Below are positions 9,750-24,685 of a stretch of 64,000 nt of DNA, piece by piece. The position numbers and the translations under genes were made by a program. The number at the start of each line of letters is the position of its first letter. Within the stretch, counting starts at the first letter, position 1. This stretch comes from an uncultured Bacteroidales bacterium (GTDB lineage Bacteria > Bacteroidota > Bacteroidia > Bacteroidales > UBA932): positions 16,020 to 80,019 of the forward strand of contig CAJOHV010000003.1 in NCBI GenBank assembly GCA_905234485.1, written 5' to 3'. A model generated the notes under the pieces. That model did not search any database. It saw only the letters and a list, made by a program, of their open reading frames with translations, and was not told the DNA's origin.

Positions 9750-10975
9750 AACTCAACCTCCACTATACGGCCCGAAAGAGCCGGATCAAAGGGCCTGCTG
9801 ACCCTGATGTAATTGCCTGAATATCCGCCCATTGTGCCGTCTTTCTCCTTCGATTCGAACAGGACCTTCACGCGGGTTCCTTTCTGCGACCGGACAAACT
9901 CTTCGTGAAGTCGCGCGCACAGTTCTTCGAGCACGGCGACCCTGCGCTTTTTCTCTTCTTCGTCCACCTGCCCCGGCATCGAAGCCGCCGGAGTGCCGGG
10001 TCTACGGGAGTAGGGGAAGACATGGATGAAAGCCGGACGTATCCGTTTCAGAAATGCCACCGTCTCTTCGAAAAGTTCTGGCGTCTCGCCCGGAAGACCG
10101 ACCATCACGTCGATTCCAAAAAAGACCCCGGATCCCATAACGCGCCTGATGTAAGCCAGTTTGTCCGCGAAAAACGCGGTGTCATAGTGGCGTCCCATAG
10201 CCTCCAGAAGGCGGTCGGAGCCGGTTTGGAGGGGAATATGGAAGTGCGGCTGGAACTTGGTGCCGGAGGCTATCCAGTCTATGATTTCGGCGCTGAGCAG
10301 ATTCGGTTCTATGCTGGATATGCGGTAACGCTCTATTCCTTCGACCTCGTTCAAGGCCTTCAGGAGGCTGAGGAAACTCTCGCCTGTGGTTCGGCCGTAA
10401 TCTCCGGTGTTCACGCCGGTGAGGACTATTTCCTTCACGCCCTGTGCGGCTATCTCCCGCGCCATCCTTACGCATTCGCAGACTGGGATGTTGCGGCTGC
10501 CTCCGCGGGCATAGGGGACAGTGCAGTATTTGCAGTAATTGTCGCAGCCGTCCTGGACCTTGAGGAAACTTCTGGTGCGTTCGCCGGTGCTGTAGGCCCC
10601 GAAGACGGCATCCTCGGGGACATTCTCGGCCCGGAGTCCCAGACCCTTGAGGCATTCCGGGACCACCTGAGCCTTCTCCTTGCAGCCGAATACCTTCCAC
10701 ACGCCCTCGATGGCTTCGATTTCAGCGCGGCGGAGTTCGGCCGAGCAGCCCGTGACGATTATCTTCGCGGACGGATTAACTCTATGGAGTTTGCGTATGA
10801 GGCTGCGCGACTTCTGGTCGGCAGTGGCTGTCACGGAACAGGTATTAACCAGGTATAGGTCCGCTTTTGAACGCCAGGTCACCACCTCGAACCCCGCCGC
10901 GCGAAAGCCCCGTTCGTAGGTGGAGGTTTCCGCGTAGTTGAGTTTGCAGCCGAGGGTGGTGAACGCTATCTTCAT
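9746..10975 (-). CDS. mtaB: tRNA (N6-L-threonylcarbamoyladenosine(37)-C2)-methylthiotransferase MtaB
   Basis: Methylthiotransferase N-terminal Cys motif, radical SAM CDNYCKYCTVPYARG, C-terminal TRAM region. Confidence 0.9.
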   Translation of the reverse strand: MKIAFTTLGCKLNYAETSTYERGFRAAGFEVVTWRSKADLYLVNTCSVTATADQKSRSLIRKLHRVNPSAKIIVTGCSAELRRAEIEAIEGVWKVFGCKEKAQVVPECLKGLGLRAENVPEDAVFGAYSTGERTRSFLKVQDGCDNYCKYCTVPYARGGSRNIPVCECVRMAREIAAQGVKEIVLTGVNTGDYGRTTGESFLSLLKALNEVEGIERYRISSIEPNLLSAEIIDWIASGTKFQPHFHIPLQTGSDRLLEAMGRHYDTAFFADKLAYIRRVMGSGVFFGIDVMVGLPGETPELFEETVAFLKRIRPAFIHVFPYSRRPGTPAASMPGQVDEEEKKRRVAVLEELCARLHEEFVRSQKGTRVKVLFESKEKDGTMGGYSGNYIRVSRPFDPALSGRIVEVEL

Positions 10976-11325
10976 CAGTCTTCTACAGTGATGGTCGCAG
11001 AATCAAGACCCTCCACGGGCGGGTACTTTTTCGTTATTCTAAGGCTTATATGGCCGGCTTCCGGATATTCCTTCCTCACGGCGGCGATTATGCGCCCCGC
11101 GACATGCTCCAGAAGATTGGAGGGAATGTCCATCTGCTCGGCGATAATGTCGCAAACGCGGCCGTAGTCCAGGGTGTCCTCGAGCCTGTCGGTCTCTGCG
11201 GCCTTGGAGATATCCAGTTCGGCTTCGAAATCCACGATATAATCAGTGCCTTCCTCGCGCTCGAAATCGAAGCAGCCGTGGTAGGCGTGGAATTGAAGTC
11301 CTTTGAGTTCTATCGTTCCTTTCAT
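10975..11325 (-). CDS. folB: Dihydroneopterin aldolase
   Basis: IELKGLQFHAYHGCFDFEREEG and LEDTLDYGRV motifs. Confidence 0.88.
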   Translation of the reverse strand: MKGTIELKGLQFHAYHGCFDFEREEGTDYIVDFEAELDISKAAETDRLEDTLDYGRVCDIIAEQMDIPSNLLEHVAGRIIAAVRKEYPEAGHISLRITKKYPPVEGLDSATITVED

Positions 11326-12035
11326 TACTTGAGTATCAGGAATACGCAGGGCCTTTTGCCTATCGTGAAATGTTCCTTTTTCCAGCGTCCGACGCTGAGG
11401 GTGCGGATGAACTGGGTGGGCAGGGTTATGTCCGCAGCAAGGCAGAGCATAGTGCTTTCGCTGAGTCCGGCAAGCAGGTCAGCAAACAGGGAGTCGTTGC
11501 GGTAGGGGGTCTCGATGAAAATCTGAGTTTGGTGGAGTTGGCCGGATAGGCGCCCGGCGTCCTTAATGGCGGCGCGGCGGGCGTCGGTCTTCGCCGGGAG
11601 ATAGCCCCTGAATGCGAACGACTGACCGTCCAGGCCGCTGCCCATAAGGGCCATCATGAGCGACGACGGGCCCACCTGAGGCACGACTTCGATCCCGCGG
11701 CGATGGCAGAGCGCTACGAGGGCGGCGCCGGGGTCGGCCACCGCAGGAAGCCCCGCTTCGCTTATCAGCCCGACGCTCGCGCCGCCCTCGAAGAGGGACG
11801 CCATCGCCTCCACCTCCTGCTCGGAAGTGTGCTCGCTCAGTTCGACCATCTTCAGTTCGTCGATATGGCCTTTGAGACCTGCGCGGGAAAGATAACGGCG
11901 CACGGTGCGGGCATCCTCCACCACATAGGTTTTGATGCTCTGAAGGAGCGCCAGAGTGGGGCCGGGGATAACCTCCGCAGGGTCGTTGTCGCCCAGAGGC
12001 GAAGGAATCAGATACAGTTTTCCGTAAGGCGTCAT
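11325..12035 (-). CDS. SAM-dependent methyltransferase, RsmI-like (tetrapyrrole methylase fold)
   Basis: LYLIPSPLGD..., VGLISEAGLPAVADPGAALV, QVGPSSLMMALMGSGLDGQSFAFRGYLP. Confidence 0.85.
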   Translation of the reverse strand: MTPYGKLYLIPSPLGDNDPAEVIPGPTLALLQSIKTYVVEDARTVRRYLSRAGLKGHIDELKMVELSEHTSEQEVEAMASLFEGGASVGLISEAGLPAVADPGAALVALCHRRGIEVVPQVGPSSLMMALMGSGLDGQSFAFRGYLPAKTDARRAAIKDAGRLSGQLHQTQIFIETPYRNDSLFADLLAGLSESTMLCLAADITLPTQFIRTLSVGRWKKEHFTIGKRPCVFLILK

Positions 12036-15000
12036 TCTATCGTGAGTGTCTGCTGCCCGGGAGGAGTCTCGAGCTCAGGTTGTTTTTTCTTGAAAATACC
12101 CTTGAAGAAGTCCCACATATTGTCGAACTCCCTCTGGTAGGAGATACCTGCGCCGCTTCGCTGGGAATTGTCAAGGTAATTGGTGTAGTCGTCCGCGGAG
12201 TGCGAGAAGAGTTTGGCTCTGAGCCTTCCGGACTTGTCCATCTTGATCTCCACGTCGATGTCTCCCACCAGGTTGTCGTCGCTGGTGGTGCTGTACTGCC
12301 TGTTGCCCACTGAACCGTTGACTATTACCCTGTTGTCGAAGAACTGGGTGGATAGGTTGAGGTCCACTATGTCGTTGCCGGCTTCGTTCTGGGTGTAGTT
12401 CACGCCAAGGTCCACGGGGATACCCGCCCGCTGAAGGAGCGAACTGATCTGGCCTGAGGCTATTGCCGTGAGGTTGTTGAGGATAACGCCGGAGCCGAAC
12501 TGGTTGTTGACGCCGCTCTGGTCGCCGGGCAGGAAGGAGCCGGTGGCCACGAGCGCCAGGAACTGCTTCTGAATCTTGTCTTCAGTGTTGAGTTCGCTTC
12601 GGACTAGAGCGTCGGTAGTGGGATCAAGGTCGGGGACGTCCACACTGAACTTGAGTTGAGGGTTGCGCAGACGGTCGCTCACGGAGATACCGCAGATGAC
12701 GTCGCGGCGGGTGGACACCGAAGTAGTGTCGGAAATGAGCGTGCCCACGGATGCCTTCACCGTGTTGGTGGCGGTGATGTCCAACTCCGTATCCATAAGA
12801 TCGCCTGCAAATCTGACCGAACTGCCTTCAGCGATATCGAAATCCTTGCTGAAGATTCCTGCGGCCGAGAGTTTGAATTTGCCTTCCTGGATGGTGTAAT
12901 CGCCGCCGAGCGTCAGTTCTTCCGTGCGGGAGTCGTAGTTGACCTTCACGGTGCCGTTGCCGCCCACGGTGACTACGTTGTCGCCGCCGGCGTCTATCTC
13001 GGCGCTGAGTTTCACCTGAGGGGTGGTGGTGATGCTCACGTCTGCCAGAAGTCTGCCGCCTTCTTCTTCAAGCACCTGCTCGGCAGCCTTGACCACCTGC
13101 TTGGGCTTCTTGGCCTCTTCCTCTTCTTCTTCCTCGTCTGAAGGAGGCGGCAGGAAGGTGAGGGTGGCGGATTCCTGCTTCGCCATTCCTCCGAGCGAGA
13201 CTGTGAGATTGCCGCTTCGGGCGGTGGAGAGCGCGGCTGCGAGGCGCATCACTTTGTCTTCGTCGGCCACGAGAGACACATCGCCATTGGCATAAAGTTG
13301 GCCGCTGAACATATCGGCCTTGCCCTTGTCGCTGATGAGTTGCAACTGATGCAGTTTCGCGTTCAGTTCGCTGAAACGGCCGGTGATGGTCGCTTCGCCC
13401 TTGCTCTGGTCCGTGAGGGTGATTATATTGATGAGAAGGCCTTCTTTGTCGCCGCTGATAGTGCCGCCCACGGCATAGCGCACACCCGTCGGCACCACGG
13501 TGAGGTCGTCTGCCAGGGTGATACGGGTTCTGCTGAGGTCTATCTTGTCTGCGCCCAGGGTGTAATCCACGCTCAACTTGCCGTCGATGCTTCCGCTCCC
13601 GAATGTGACCACATCATTGAGAAGCGGCTGCAGCAGGGCGGGATCCAGTTTGTCCAGAAGCATCACGGCCATCAAGTTCTTCGAGTTGAGGTCCAGATGC
13701 GATTCGTCGCGCCGTATGCGGAGGTCTTCCACACCCGCGGGTGAGAAGTGCGAGGCGCTGAAACTTATGCGGTTGTCGTATTCGTCGTCCATGCTCGCGT
13801 CCATGCTAACGCGGCCGATGGAGGCGCCGCTCAGCGTGAGATCGGGGCAGACGAGGGCTATATCAAGCCCGGCGTTGCTCTCCAGCGGAGTCCTGTAAAG
13901 GGCCTCGCCGCTGAGCAGGCCGCCGATTTCCACTATTGCCTCATCGCTGAGGAAACTGTTCACCATCGAAAGGTCGAAGCCATTGAGCGTGAGTCTCATC
14001 TCTGCCGGCTCTTTTCTGGACATCGAGCCTTCGACATCGAGCGTCTGGTCTCCGAGATACAGGCCCATATCGCTGACATGGAGATTGCCGGTAGTGTGGT
14101 AATCCACGGTGCCCTTACGGAATGACCATGCCTGGCCGTTGAACACCACCTCGGAATCGCCCATACGTCCGCGTATGGCGAGTGAATCCGCTTCGTCGCG
14201 GTAGAACCCTGCCCCGAGCGAGAGTTTGGCCGACTCGATGCGCGTGCTGAGGGCGGAGGCGTCGAGGGTAAGGCTGTCTCGCATAAAGCTGGAGGAAATC
14301 TCTATGCCGGAAATCTGCATTTCCGGGAGAGTCACCGTGATAGGGTTGACCGTCCTGAGCCTGAGGGCCTTCGCGCTCTCGCTGCCTTTGATTTCTATGC
14401 CTTTGATGCGCATATCTCCTATCCTCACGTTTTCAGACTCTACCGAGGCGTCCAGATTGCCGGCCTTGCTCATGGCGAACTTCATCTTGGAGCCGGAGTT
14501 GATGTAGATATCTTTCTTGAGAGGGGAGAGCAGCGCCCTGGTGTCTTCCAGGTTCACGTCGATAGTAAAACTCTGCCCGTCGTGCCCGCTCGTGTCGTCA
14601 TCGCCGGTGAGCGCCGGGACATACTTGTTCAGCACGGCTTCGCGCAGGAATTCGGGGAATTTGGTAACCGGGATGACCGAACTGTAGGATGCCCGCCCGA
14701 AGCGGGGGCTCCACAGGACCATTTTATGGTTGGCCGAGCCGGCGGCGCCGCGTTCGGACATATCGTTGAACGATAGGGTGAAATTGCCTATGTCGTTGGA
14801 GGCGTCGTCCGTTATGTAGCGGAAATTCTGTCCCGAGATGTTACCGAAGATGTTCCCGAGCGTGTCCAGCGCAGCGTTCGCCCTGATGTTTCCGCGCACG
14901 GCGGATCCGCCTCCGCGCTTATCCAGCCCGGTCTTTTCCAGGTCCAGATTGGCGAGGTTGAGGTCGCCTCGAGCGAAATAATATCCGCGAGAACTTTTCT

Positions 15001-16624
15001 TGGTGCTGACTCGTCCGCTGAACAGGATGTTGGCATTGGGGTCGGAACTGATGATGTTTGCATCGAACACTCCGTCGTCGAAGGTGCCCCTGCCCCTGAT
15101 GCCCGTGTATGTGTAGTCCAGGAACTTGATGTTGTCTATCTTGAAGGTGTCCACCCTGGCGCGGGTCACTTCGCGGTTGAAGTCGCCGGCGGCAGTGATG
15201 GTCATCGAAGTGCGTCCGAGGGCATCCATGTTCATGAACTGGCCGAGGTCGGCATCTTCCAGCGCGAGTTTGCCGTCGAAACTGAAGGCGTTGCGGTTGT
15301 CCGGGATGGTGTCTATCCTGCTGGTGCTGGCATTCACCACGAGGTCGCCGTAGTTGGTCGTCAGCGCGCCGTCCGTGCGCATATGGGTTAGCCAGCCGCT
15401 CGCGCTTCCCGAGAATCTTGCCTTCACGTCCTTTGCGAACTCCGATATGTCTATTCCGGCTTCCGGGGCGAACGCTTTGAGCAGATCGGTCAGCGAACGG
15501 GATGTGAAATCCAGGTAGCGCACCTCGGCGGCAATCTCAGGCTCCATATCGCTCAGGATGAGGTTGGTCATCTCGAAGTCCAGGTCGGCCGCGGTGCCGC
15601 TGAACTTGTCAGTCAACTCGAGTTCGCGGACGCGAAGGTCGTTGACCGGGCCGTAGGCCGTGCCCTTGCGTATGTCGAACACCACGGGGCAGTCCCCGAA
15701 GTAACCGGCATAGGCGGCTATGGTCTTCATAGCGAGCGTGCTGCGGCGCAGCCTGAGCGTCATATCCACGCAGTTGATATAGTCCTGGAAGTCCAGGATG
15801 CGGCTGTAGCGCATCGAATAGTAGGGAATATCCAGATCCGACCATTCGTCCCAGATATGAGCGCCCGTCACCTCGGTCAGGCCGAGCCTTTCCGCGCCTT
15901 TGTCGTACCCTGTGGACATCTGGCCCGAAGCGTTGAGGGTGTAACCGCACTTGTCCGTGGCCCTTATTTCGTCTATGTCCATCGAGAATCGGCCGCCCAC
16001 ATACTTCATATTGCGAAGTTTTGCGTAGGGAATCGCCAGGTCCACATCGGCCCAGTTGATACCCACTCCGGTGTACTTGAAATTAAGGTCTGTGCAATAG
16101 TTCAGCATTACCACACGGGAGTTGCGCAGGTCCACCTTGCCGATGGTGAATAGATCCGGCAATTCCACGGGGTATCTTTCCTTGTCCTCGGGGATTCCGA
16201 AAGCGCGGGTAAGATTGCAGGTATAGCCGTCGGAGTCTTCGTCGAAGAGGACATAGACGAAGACCAGGCCATCCGTGCGAAGGCGGTCCAGGCACACTCC
16301 TCCGAGTCCTTCTTTCCTGATGTTGAGCAGTCCCTTGAGGGAGAAAGTGGCGCTGAGTCTCTTCGCATAGAGGAGGGTGTCCGCGTCCTCGCGGCCTTCT
16401 TCGACCACTGCGACATCCTCGAGCACGAGCGTCCTGAACGGGACGAAACGTATGCCGGAGAAGGACAATTTGCCCTGAAGCGATTCGTTAAAGGAATCGG
16501 CGGCTTTCAAGGCTATCTTGCGCTGCACGGCGGGGAGGTGCAGAACCAGAAGTCCTGCAGCCAGAATCACGGCGATCGCCTCGAAGATGCGCGCGATGAT
16601 TTTTAAGCCCCGTTTTTTAGCCAT
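12032..16624 (-). CDS. Translocation/assembly module TamB family protein
   Basis: Very large protein with N-terminal TM and C-terminal DUF490/TamB domain (ending SGAGISYQREFDNMWDF). Start trimmed to MAKKRGLK. Confidence 0.85.
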   Translation of the reverse strand: MAKKRGLKIIARIFEAIAVILAAGLLVLHLPAVQRKIALKAADSFNESLQGKLSFSGIRFVPFRTLVLEDVAVVEEGREDADTLLYAKRLSATFSLKGLLNIRKEGLGGVCLDRLRTDGLVFVYVLFDEDSDGYTCNLTRAFGIPEDKERYPVELPDLFTIGKVDLRNSRVVMLNYCTDLNFKYTGVGINWADVDLAIPYAKLRNMKYVGGRFSMDIDEIRATDKCGYTLNASGQMSTGYDKGAERLGLTEVTGAHIWDEWSDLDIPYYSMRYSRILDFQDYINCVDMTLRLRRSTLAMKTIAAYAGYFGDCPVVFDIRKGTAYGPVNDLRVRELELTDKFSGTAADLDFEMTNLILSDMEPEIAAEVRYLDFTSRSLTDLLKAFAPEAGIDISEFAKDVKARFSGSASGWLTHMRTDGALTTNYGDLVVNASTSRIDTIPDNRNAFSFDGKLALEDADLGQFMNMDALGRTSMTITAAGDFNREVTRARVDTFKIDNIKFLDYTYTGIRGRGTFDDGVFDANIISSDPNANILFSGRVSTKKSSRGYYFARGDLNLANLDLEKTGLDKRGGGSAVRGNIRANAALDTLGNIFGNISGQNFRYITDDASNDIGNFTLSFNDMSERGAAGSANHKMVLWSPRFGRASYSSVIPVTKFPEFLREAVLNKYVPALTGDDDTSGHDGQSFTIDVNLEDTRALLSPLKKDIYINSGSKMKFAMSKAGNLDASVESENVRIGDMRIKGIEIKGSESAKALRLRTVNPITVTLPEMQISGIEISSSFMRDSLTLDASALSTRIESAKLSLGAGFYRDEADSLAIRGRMGDSEVVFNGQAWSFRKGTVDYHTTGNLHVSDMGLYLGDQTLDVEGSMSRKEPAEMRLTLNGFDLSMVNSFLSDEAIVEIGGLLSGEALYRTPLESNAGLDIALVCPDLTLSGASIGRVSMDASMDDEYDNRISFSASHFSPAGVEDLRIRRDESHLDLNSKNLMAVMLLDKLDPALLQPLLNDVVTFGSGSIDGKLSVDYTLGADKIDLSRTRITLADDLTVVPTGVRYAVGGTISGDKEGLLINIITLTDQSKGEATITGRFSELNAKLHQLQLISDKGKADMFSGQLYANGDVSLVADEDKVMRLAAALSTARSGNLTVSLGGMAKQESATLTFLPPPSDEEEEEEEAKKPKQVVKAAEQVLEEEGGRLLADVSITTTPQVKLSAEIDAGGDNVVTVGGNGTVKVNYDSRTEELTLGGDYTIQEGKFKLSAAGIFSKDFDIAEGSSVRFAGDLMDTELDITATNTVKASVGTLISDTTSVSTRRDVICGISVSDRLRNPQLKFSVDVPDLDPTTDALVRSELNTEDKIQKQFLALVATGSFLPGDQSGVNNQFGSGVILNNLTAIASGQISSLLQRAGIPVDLGVNYTQNEAGNDIVDLNLSTQFFDNRVIVNGSVGNRQYSTTSDDNLVGDIDVEIKMDKSGRLRAKLFSHSADDYTNYLDNSQRSGAGISYQREFDNMWDFFKGIFKKKQPELETPPGQQTLTIE

Positions 16625-16630
16625 ATCCTC

Positions 16631-16638
16631 CAAATTTA
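16631..16638 (-). promoter_or_regulatory. -7 box TAAATTTG upstream of tamB-like gene
   Basis: TAnnTTTG on the minus strand, 6 nt before ATG. Confidence 0.45.
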
Positions 16639-16659
16639 GTAATATTCGGTGAATATTGC

Positions 16660-16667
16660 TAACTTTG
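16660..16667 (+). promoter_or_regulatory. -7 box TAACTTTG upstream of tsaD
   Basis: TAnnTTTG, 8 nt before ATG at 16676. Confidence 0.45.
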
Positions 16668-16675
16668 ACCCCGCT

Positions 16676-17698
16676 ATGGCAGATATTATCCTTGGGATCG
16701 AGTCTTCTTGCGACGACACCTCGGCCGCCGTTATCGCGGACAGGGTGTTGCTCTCCAACGTGATTGCAAGCCAGGACGTTCACCGCGCTTTCGGCGGGGT
16801 CGTTCCGGAATTGGCGTCCCGCGCGCACGAACTCAACATCGTTCCCGTGGTCAGTGAGGCTCTCTCCCGCGCGAAGGTGCAGCCTTCGGACGTGTCAGCG
16901 ATAGCGTTCACCCGCGGTCCCGGTCTGCTGGGATCGCTGCTTGTGGGCACCTGCTTCGCCAAGTCGCTCGCAATCTCGTTGGAAAAGCCTCTGGTGATGG
17001 TCAATCACCTTCAGGGCCATATCCTTGCGGGTTTCGTCCGCCAGCCGGACGTGCCGGTGCGCGAGCCATCGTTCCCGTACCTTTGCCTGCTGGTCTCCGG
17101 CGGCAATTCGCAGATCGTGAAGGTCAATTCTCCCCTCGATTTTGAGATTCTGGGGCAGACCATCGATGATGCGGTGGGGGAGGCTTTCGACAAATGCTCG
17201 AAGATGATGGGCCTGGGATATCCCGGAGGGCCGATTATCGACAAACTGGCCAAACTTGGCGACCCCAAGCGTTTCAGTTTCGCAAAGCCTCATATACCCG
17301 GACTGGACTACAGTTTCAGCGGAGTGAAGACCTCTCTTCTGTATTTCGTTCGCGACGAGATGGCGAAGGATCCGGAATTCATGGAGAAGAACAAGGAAGA
17401 CATCTGCGCTTCGTTCCAGAAGACCCTGATCGACATTCTTCTCGACAAGTTGGTTAAGGCGGCTAAGCAGACCGGCATAAAGGAGATCACGATAGGCGGC
17501 GGCGTGTCGGCGAACAGCGGACTGCGCTCCCGCATTATGGAAGAGGGCGCGAAACGCGGCTGGAACGTCTATCTTCCTGAATTCAAGTTCACTACGGACA
17601 ATGCCGCTATGATAGCCATAGCAGGCTATTTCCACTATCTCGCCGGGGAACGCTGCCCGCTGGACGTGGCGCCTGTTTCCCGTATCGCCGATTTCTAG
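16676..17698 (+). CDS. tsaD: tRNA N6-adenosine threonylcarbamoyltransferase TsaD
   Basis: ILGIESSCDDTSAAVI, VNHLQGHILAG, GGGVSANSGLR. Start trimmed to MADIILGIE. Confidence 0.95.
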   Translation: MADIILGIESSCDDTSAAVIADRVLLSNVIASQDVHRAFGGVVPELASRAHELNIVPVVSEALSRAKVQPSDVSAIAFTRGPGLLGSLLVGTCFAKSLAISLEKPLVMVNHLQGHILAGFVRQPDVPVREPSFPYLCLLVSGGNSQIVKVNSPLDFEILGQTIDDAVGEAFDKCSKMMGLGYPGGPIIDKLAKLGDPKRFSFAKPHIPGLDYSFSGVKTSLLYFVRDEMAKDPEFMEKNKEDICASFQKTLIDILLDKLVKAAKQTGIKEITIGGGVSANSGLRSRIMEEGAKRGWNVYLPEFKFTTDNAAMIAIAGYFHYLAGERCPLDVAPVSRIADF

Positions 17699-17702
17699 AC
17701 CC

Positions 17703-19253
17703 ATGCGCACGCTGGAACTCACTTGCCCGATCGACCGGCCGATGAGCCGTGAGGCCGTCCAGGCCCGCATTTCCCGTATAACGGGCAGGCGTGACCTGAG
17801 CGCGGTGGTCGTAAAGCGCAGCATAGACGCTCGCGGAGAGCCGGTCTACCGCTATAGGGTGGATGTCTACGAAGCCACGGAGCGCTATGATGAGACGCCG
17901 CTGGCGCCGTTTCGGGACGTGCATAATGCCGAACCGGTCATCGTCGTGGGCGCAGGCCCCGCAGGGATGTTCGCCGCGCTGAGGCTGCTCACCCTTGGAC
18001 GCAAGCCTGTGGTGCTCGAAAGAGGCAAGGACGTGCATGCGCGCAAAATCGATATGGCGCTGCTTTCGCGTGAGGGCGCTGTGAATCCGGATTCAAACTA
18101 CTGCTTCGGCGAGGGCGGGGCCGGCGCGTTTTCGGACGGGAAACTCTACACACGTTCTACGAAGAGGGGCGACAATATGGAGGTCCTGCGCAGGCTGGTC
18201 CAGTTCGGCGCCTCTCCTGATATTCTGATAGACGCCCATCCCCACATAGGTTCGGACAAATTGCCCGTCGTGGTGGAGAACATACGCAAGTGCGTTGTGG
18301 ACCACGGCGGAGAGTATCATTTCGATTCTCGAGTGGTGTCAGTTGCGAAAGGCGCTGACGGACTTTTCACAGTGCGGACCGCGGCAGGTTCGGAGTTCAA
18401 GGCAGCGGCGGTCATACTCGCCACCGGCCACTCGGCGCGCGATGTCTATGAGATGCTCGCTGCGGATGGGGGGGCGCTGGAGGCCAAGGGCTTCGCCCTC
18501 GGCGTGCGCGCCGAGCATCCGCAGAGCCTCATCAATCGCGCGCAGTTCCATGGCCGCTGGCACCCGGGCATTCCCGCTGCCGAATACAGTTTCGCCCTTC
18601 AGGAAGACGGCAGGGGAGTATTCTCATTCTGTATGTGCCCCGGAGGCATCCTGGTGCCTTCTGCGACCGAGCCTGAGACGGTGGTCCTGAACGGAATGTC
18701 AAATTCTGCGCGAAATTCCCGCTGGGCCAACGCCGGAGTAGTCGTCCAGATAGAGCCTGAAGACATCCCAGGAGACTCTCCGTTCAAGCTCTATGATTTC
18801 CAGCAGAAGGTGGAAAGAGATATGTACAAGGCCGTCCGTGAGGCGGTTAAAGGCGCAGACTTAAACCCGATGGCAGCCCCTGCCCAGCGAATGACAGACT
18901 TCTGCGAAGGACGCCTTTCCGGAACTCTTCCGGAGAGTTCTTACCATCCGGGTGTCGTCAGCGTCCGTCTGGACAAGGTCTTGCCACCCATAGTCGCCGA
19001 CCGTCTCCGCAAGGCCTTCCCTCAGGTCCGTATTCGCGGCTACTACTCCTCCGAAGCCCTGCTGCTCGGCGTGGAATCCCGCACCTCCTCTCCAATCCGT
19101 ATCCCCAGAGACCCGGAAACTCTATCCTACGTCTCCATCCCAGGACTCTACCCCTGCGGTGAAGGCGCCGGCTACTCCGGCGGCATCGTCTCCTCCGCCA
19201 TCGACGGCCTCCGCTGCGCCGAAAAGGCCGCGCGCTTTTTCGTAACGCGCTAA
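17703..19253 (+). CDS. NAD(P)/FAD-dependent oxidoreductase (COG2509-like)
   Basis: VIVVGAGPAGMFAALRLL dinucleotide-binding motif and FGEGGAGAFSDGKLYTR. Confidence 0.85.
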   Translation: MRTLELTCPIDRPMSREAVQARISRITGRRDLSAVVVKRSIDARGEPVYRYRVDVYEATERYDETPLAPFRDVHNAEPVIVVGAGPAGMFAALRLLTLGRKPVVLERGKDVHARKIDMALLSREGAVNPDSNYCFGEGGAGAFSDGKLYTRSTKRGDNMEVLRRLVQFGASPDILIDAHPHIGSDKLPVVVENIRKCVVDHGGEYHFDSRVVSVAKGADGLFTVRTAAGSEFKAAAVILATGHSARDVYEMLAADGGALEAKGFALGVRAEHPQSLINRAQFHGRWHPGIPAAEYSFALQEDGRGVFSFCMCPGGILVPSATEPETVVLNGMSNSARNSRWANAGVVVQIEPEDIPGDSPFKLYDFQQKVERDMYKAVREAVKGADLNPMAAPAQRMTDFCEGRLSGTLPESSYHPGVVSVRLDKVLPPIVADRLRKAFPQVRIRGYYSSEALLLGVESRTSSPIRIPRDPETLSYVSIPGLYPCGEGAGYSGGIVSSAIDGLRCAEKAARFFVTR

Positions 19254-19320
19254 TTATCAATTATATCTGCAGCTATTGTAGAAGGATTAGAGCAGCGAAG
19301 CTGCGAAAGGCAGGGGAGTT

Positions 19321-19340
19321 TGAGGGGGTACGCCCCCTCA
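19321..19340. repeat. Perfect hairpin TGAGGGGG-TACG-CCCCCTCA
   Basis: 8-bp perfect stem with tetraloop, intergenic. Confidence 0.7.
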
Positions 19341-19361
19341 ATCAAAGTAGCCCTTGTGGCC

Positions 19362-19391
19362 AAAAAAGGTCGGTTTAGACCGACCTTTTTT
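19362..19391. terminator. Bidirectional rho-independent terminator
   Basis: AAAAAAGGTCGGT-TTAG-ACCGACCTTTTTT: 13-bp perfect stem with T-run on both strands, between the FAD oxidoreductase (+) and tRNA (-). Confidence 0.9.
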
Positions 19392-19392
19392 G

Positions 19393-19465
19393 AGCCACAT
19401 AACAGGCTTGAACTGTTGACCTTCGCGTTACGAATGCGATGCTCTACCAACTGAGCTAATGTGGC
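19393..19465 (-). tRNA. tRNA-Thr (anticodon CGT)
   Basis: Cloverleaf readable on minus strand: GCCACAT acceptor, GCTCAGTTGGTAGAGC D-arm, TCGCA-TTCGTAA-CGCGA anticodon arm, GTTCAAG T-loop, ATGTGGC 3' acceptor. Confidence 0.9.
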
Positions 19466-19474
19466 TTGGGAGCG

Positions 19475-19482
19475 CAAAGATA
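19475..19482 (-). promoter_or_regulatory. -7 box TATCTTTG for the tRNA-Thr gene
   Basis: TAnnTTTG on the minus strand 9 nt before tRNA position 1, downstream of the lacZ-like stop. Confidence 0.5.
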
Positions 19483-19493
19483 GAAAAAAACTT

Positions 19494-24684
<5,191 letters not shown>

Positions 24685-24685
<1 letters not shown>

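Noticed and set aside
9905-10858. 317-aa plus-strand ORF
   Set aside because: Antisense to mtaB.
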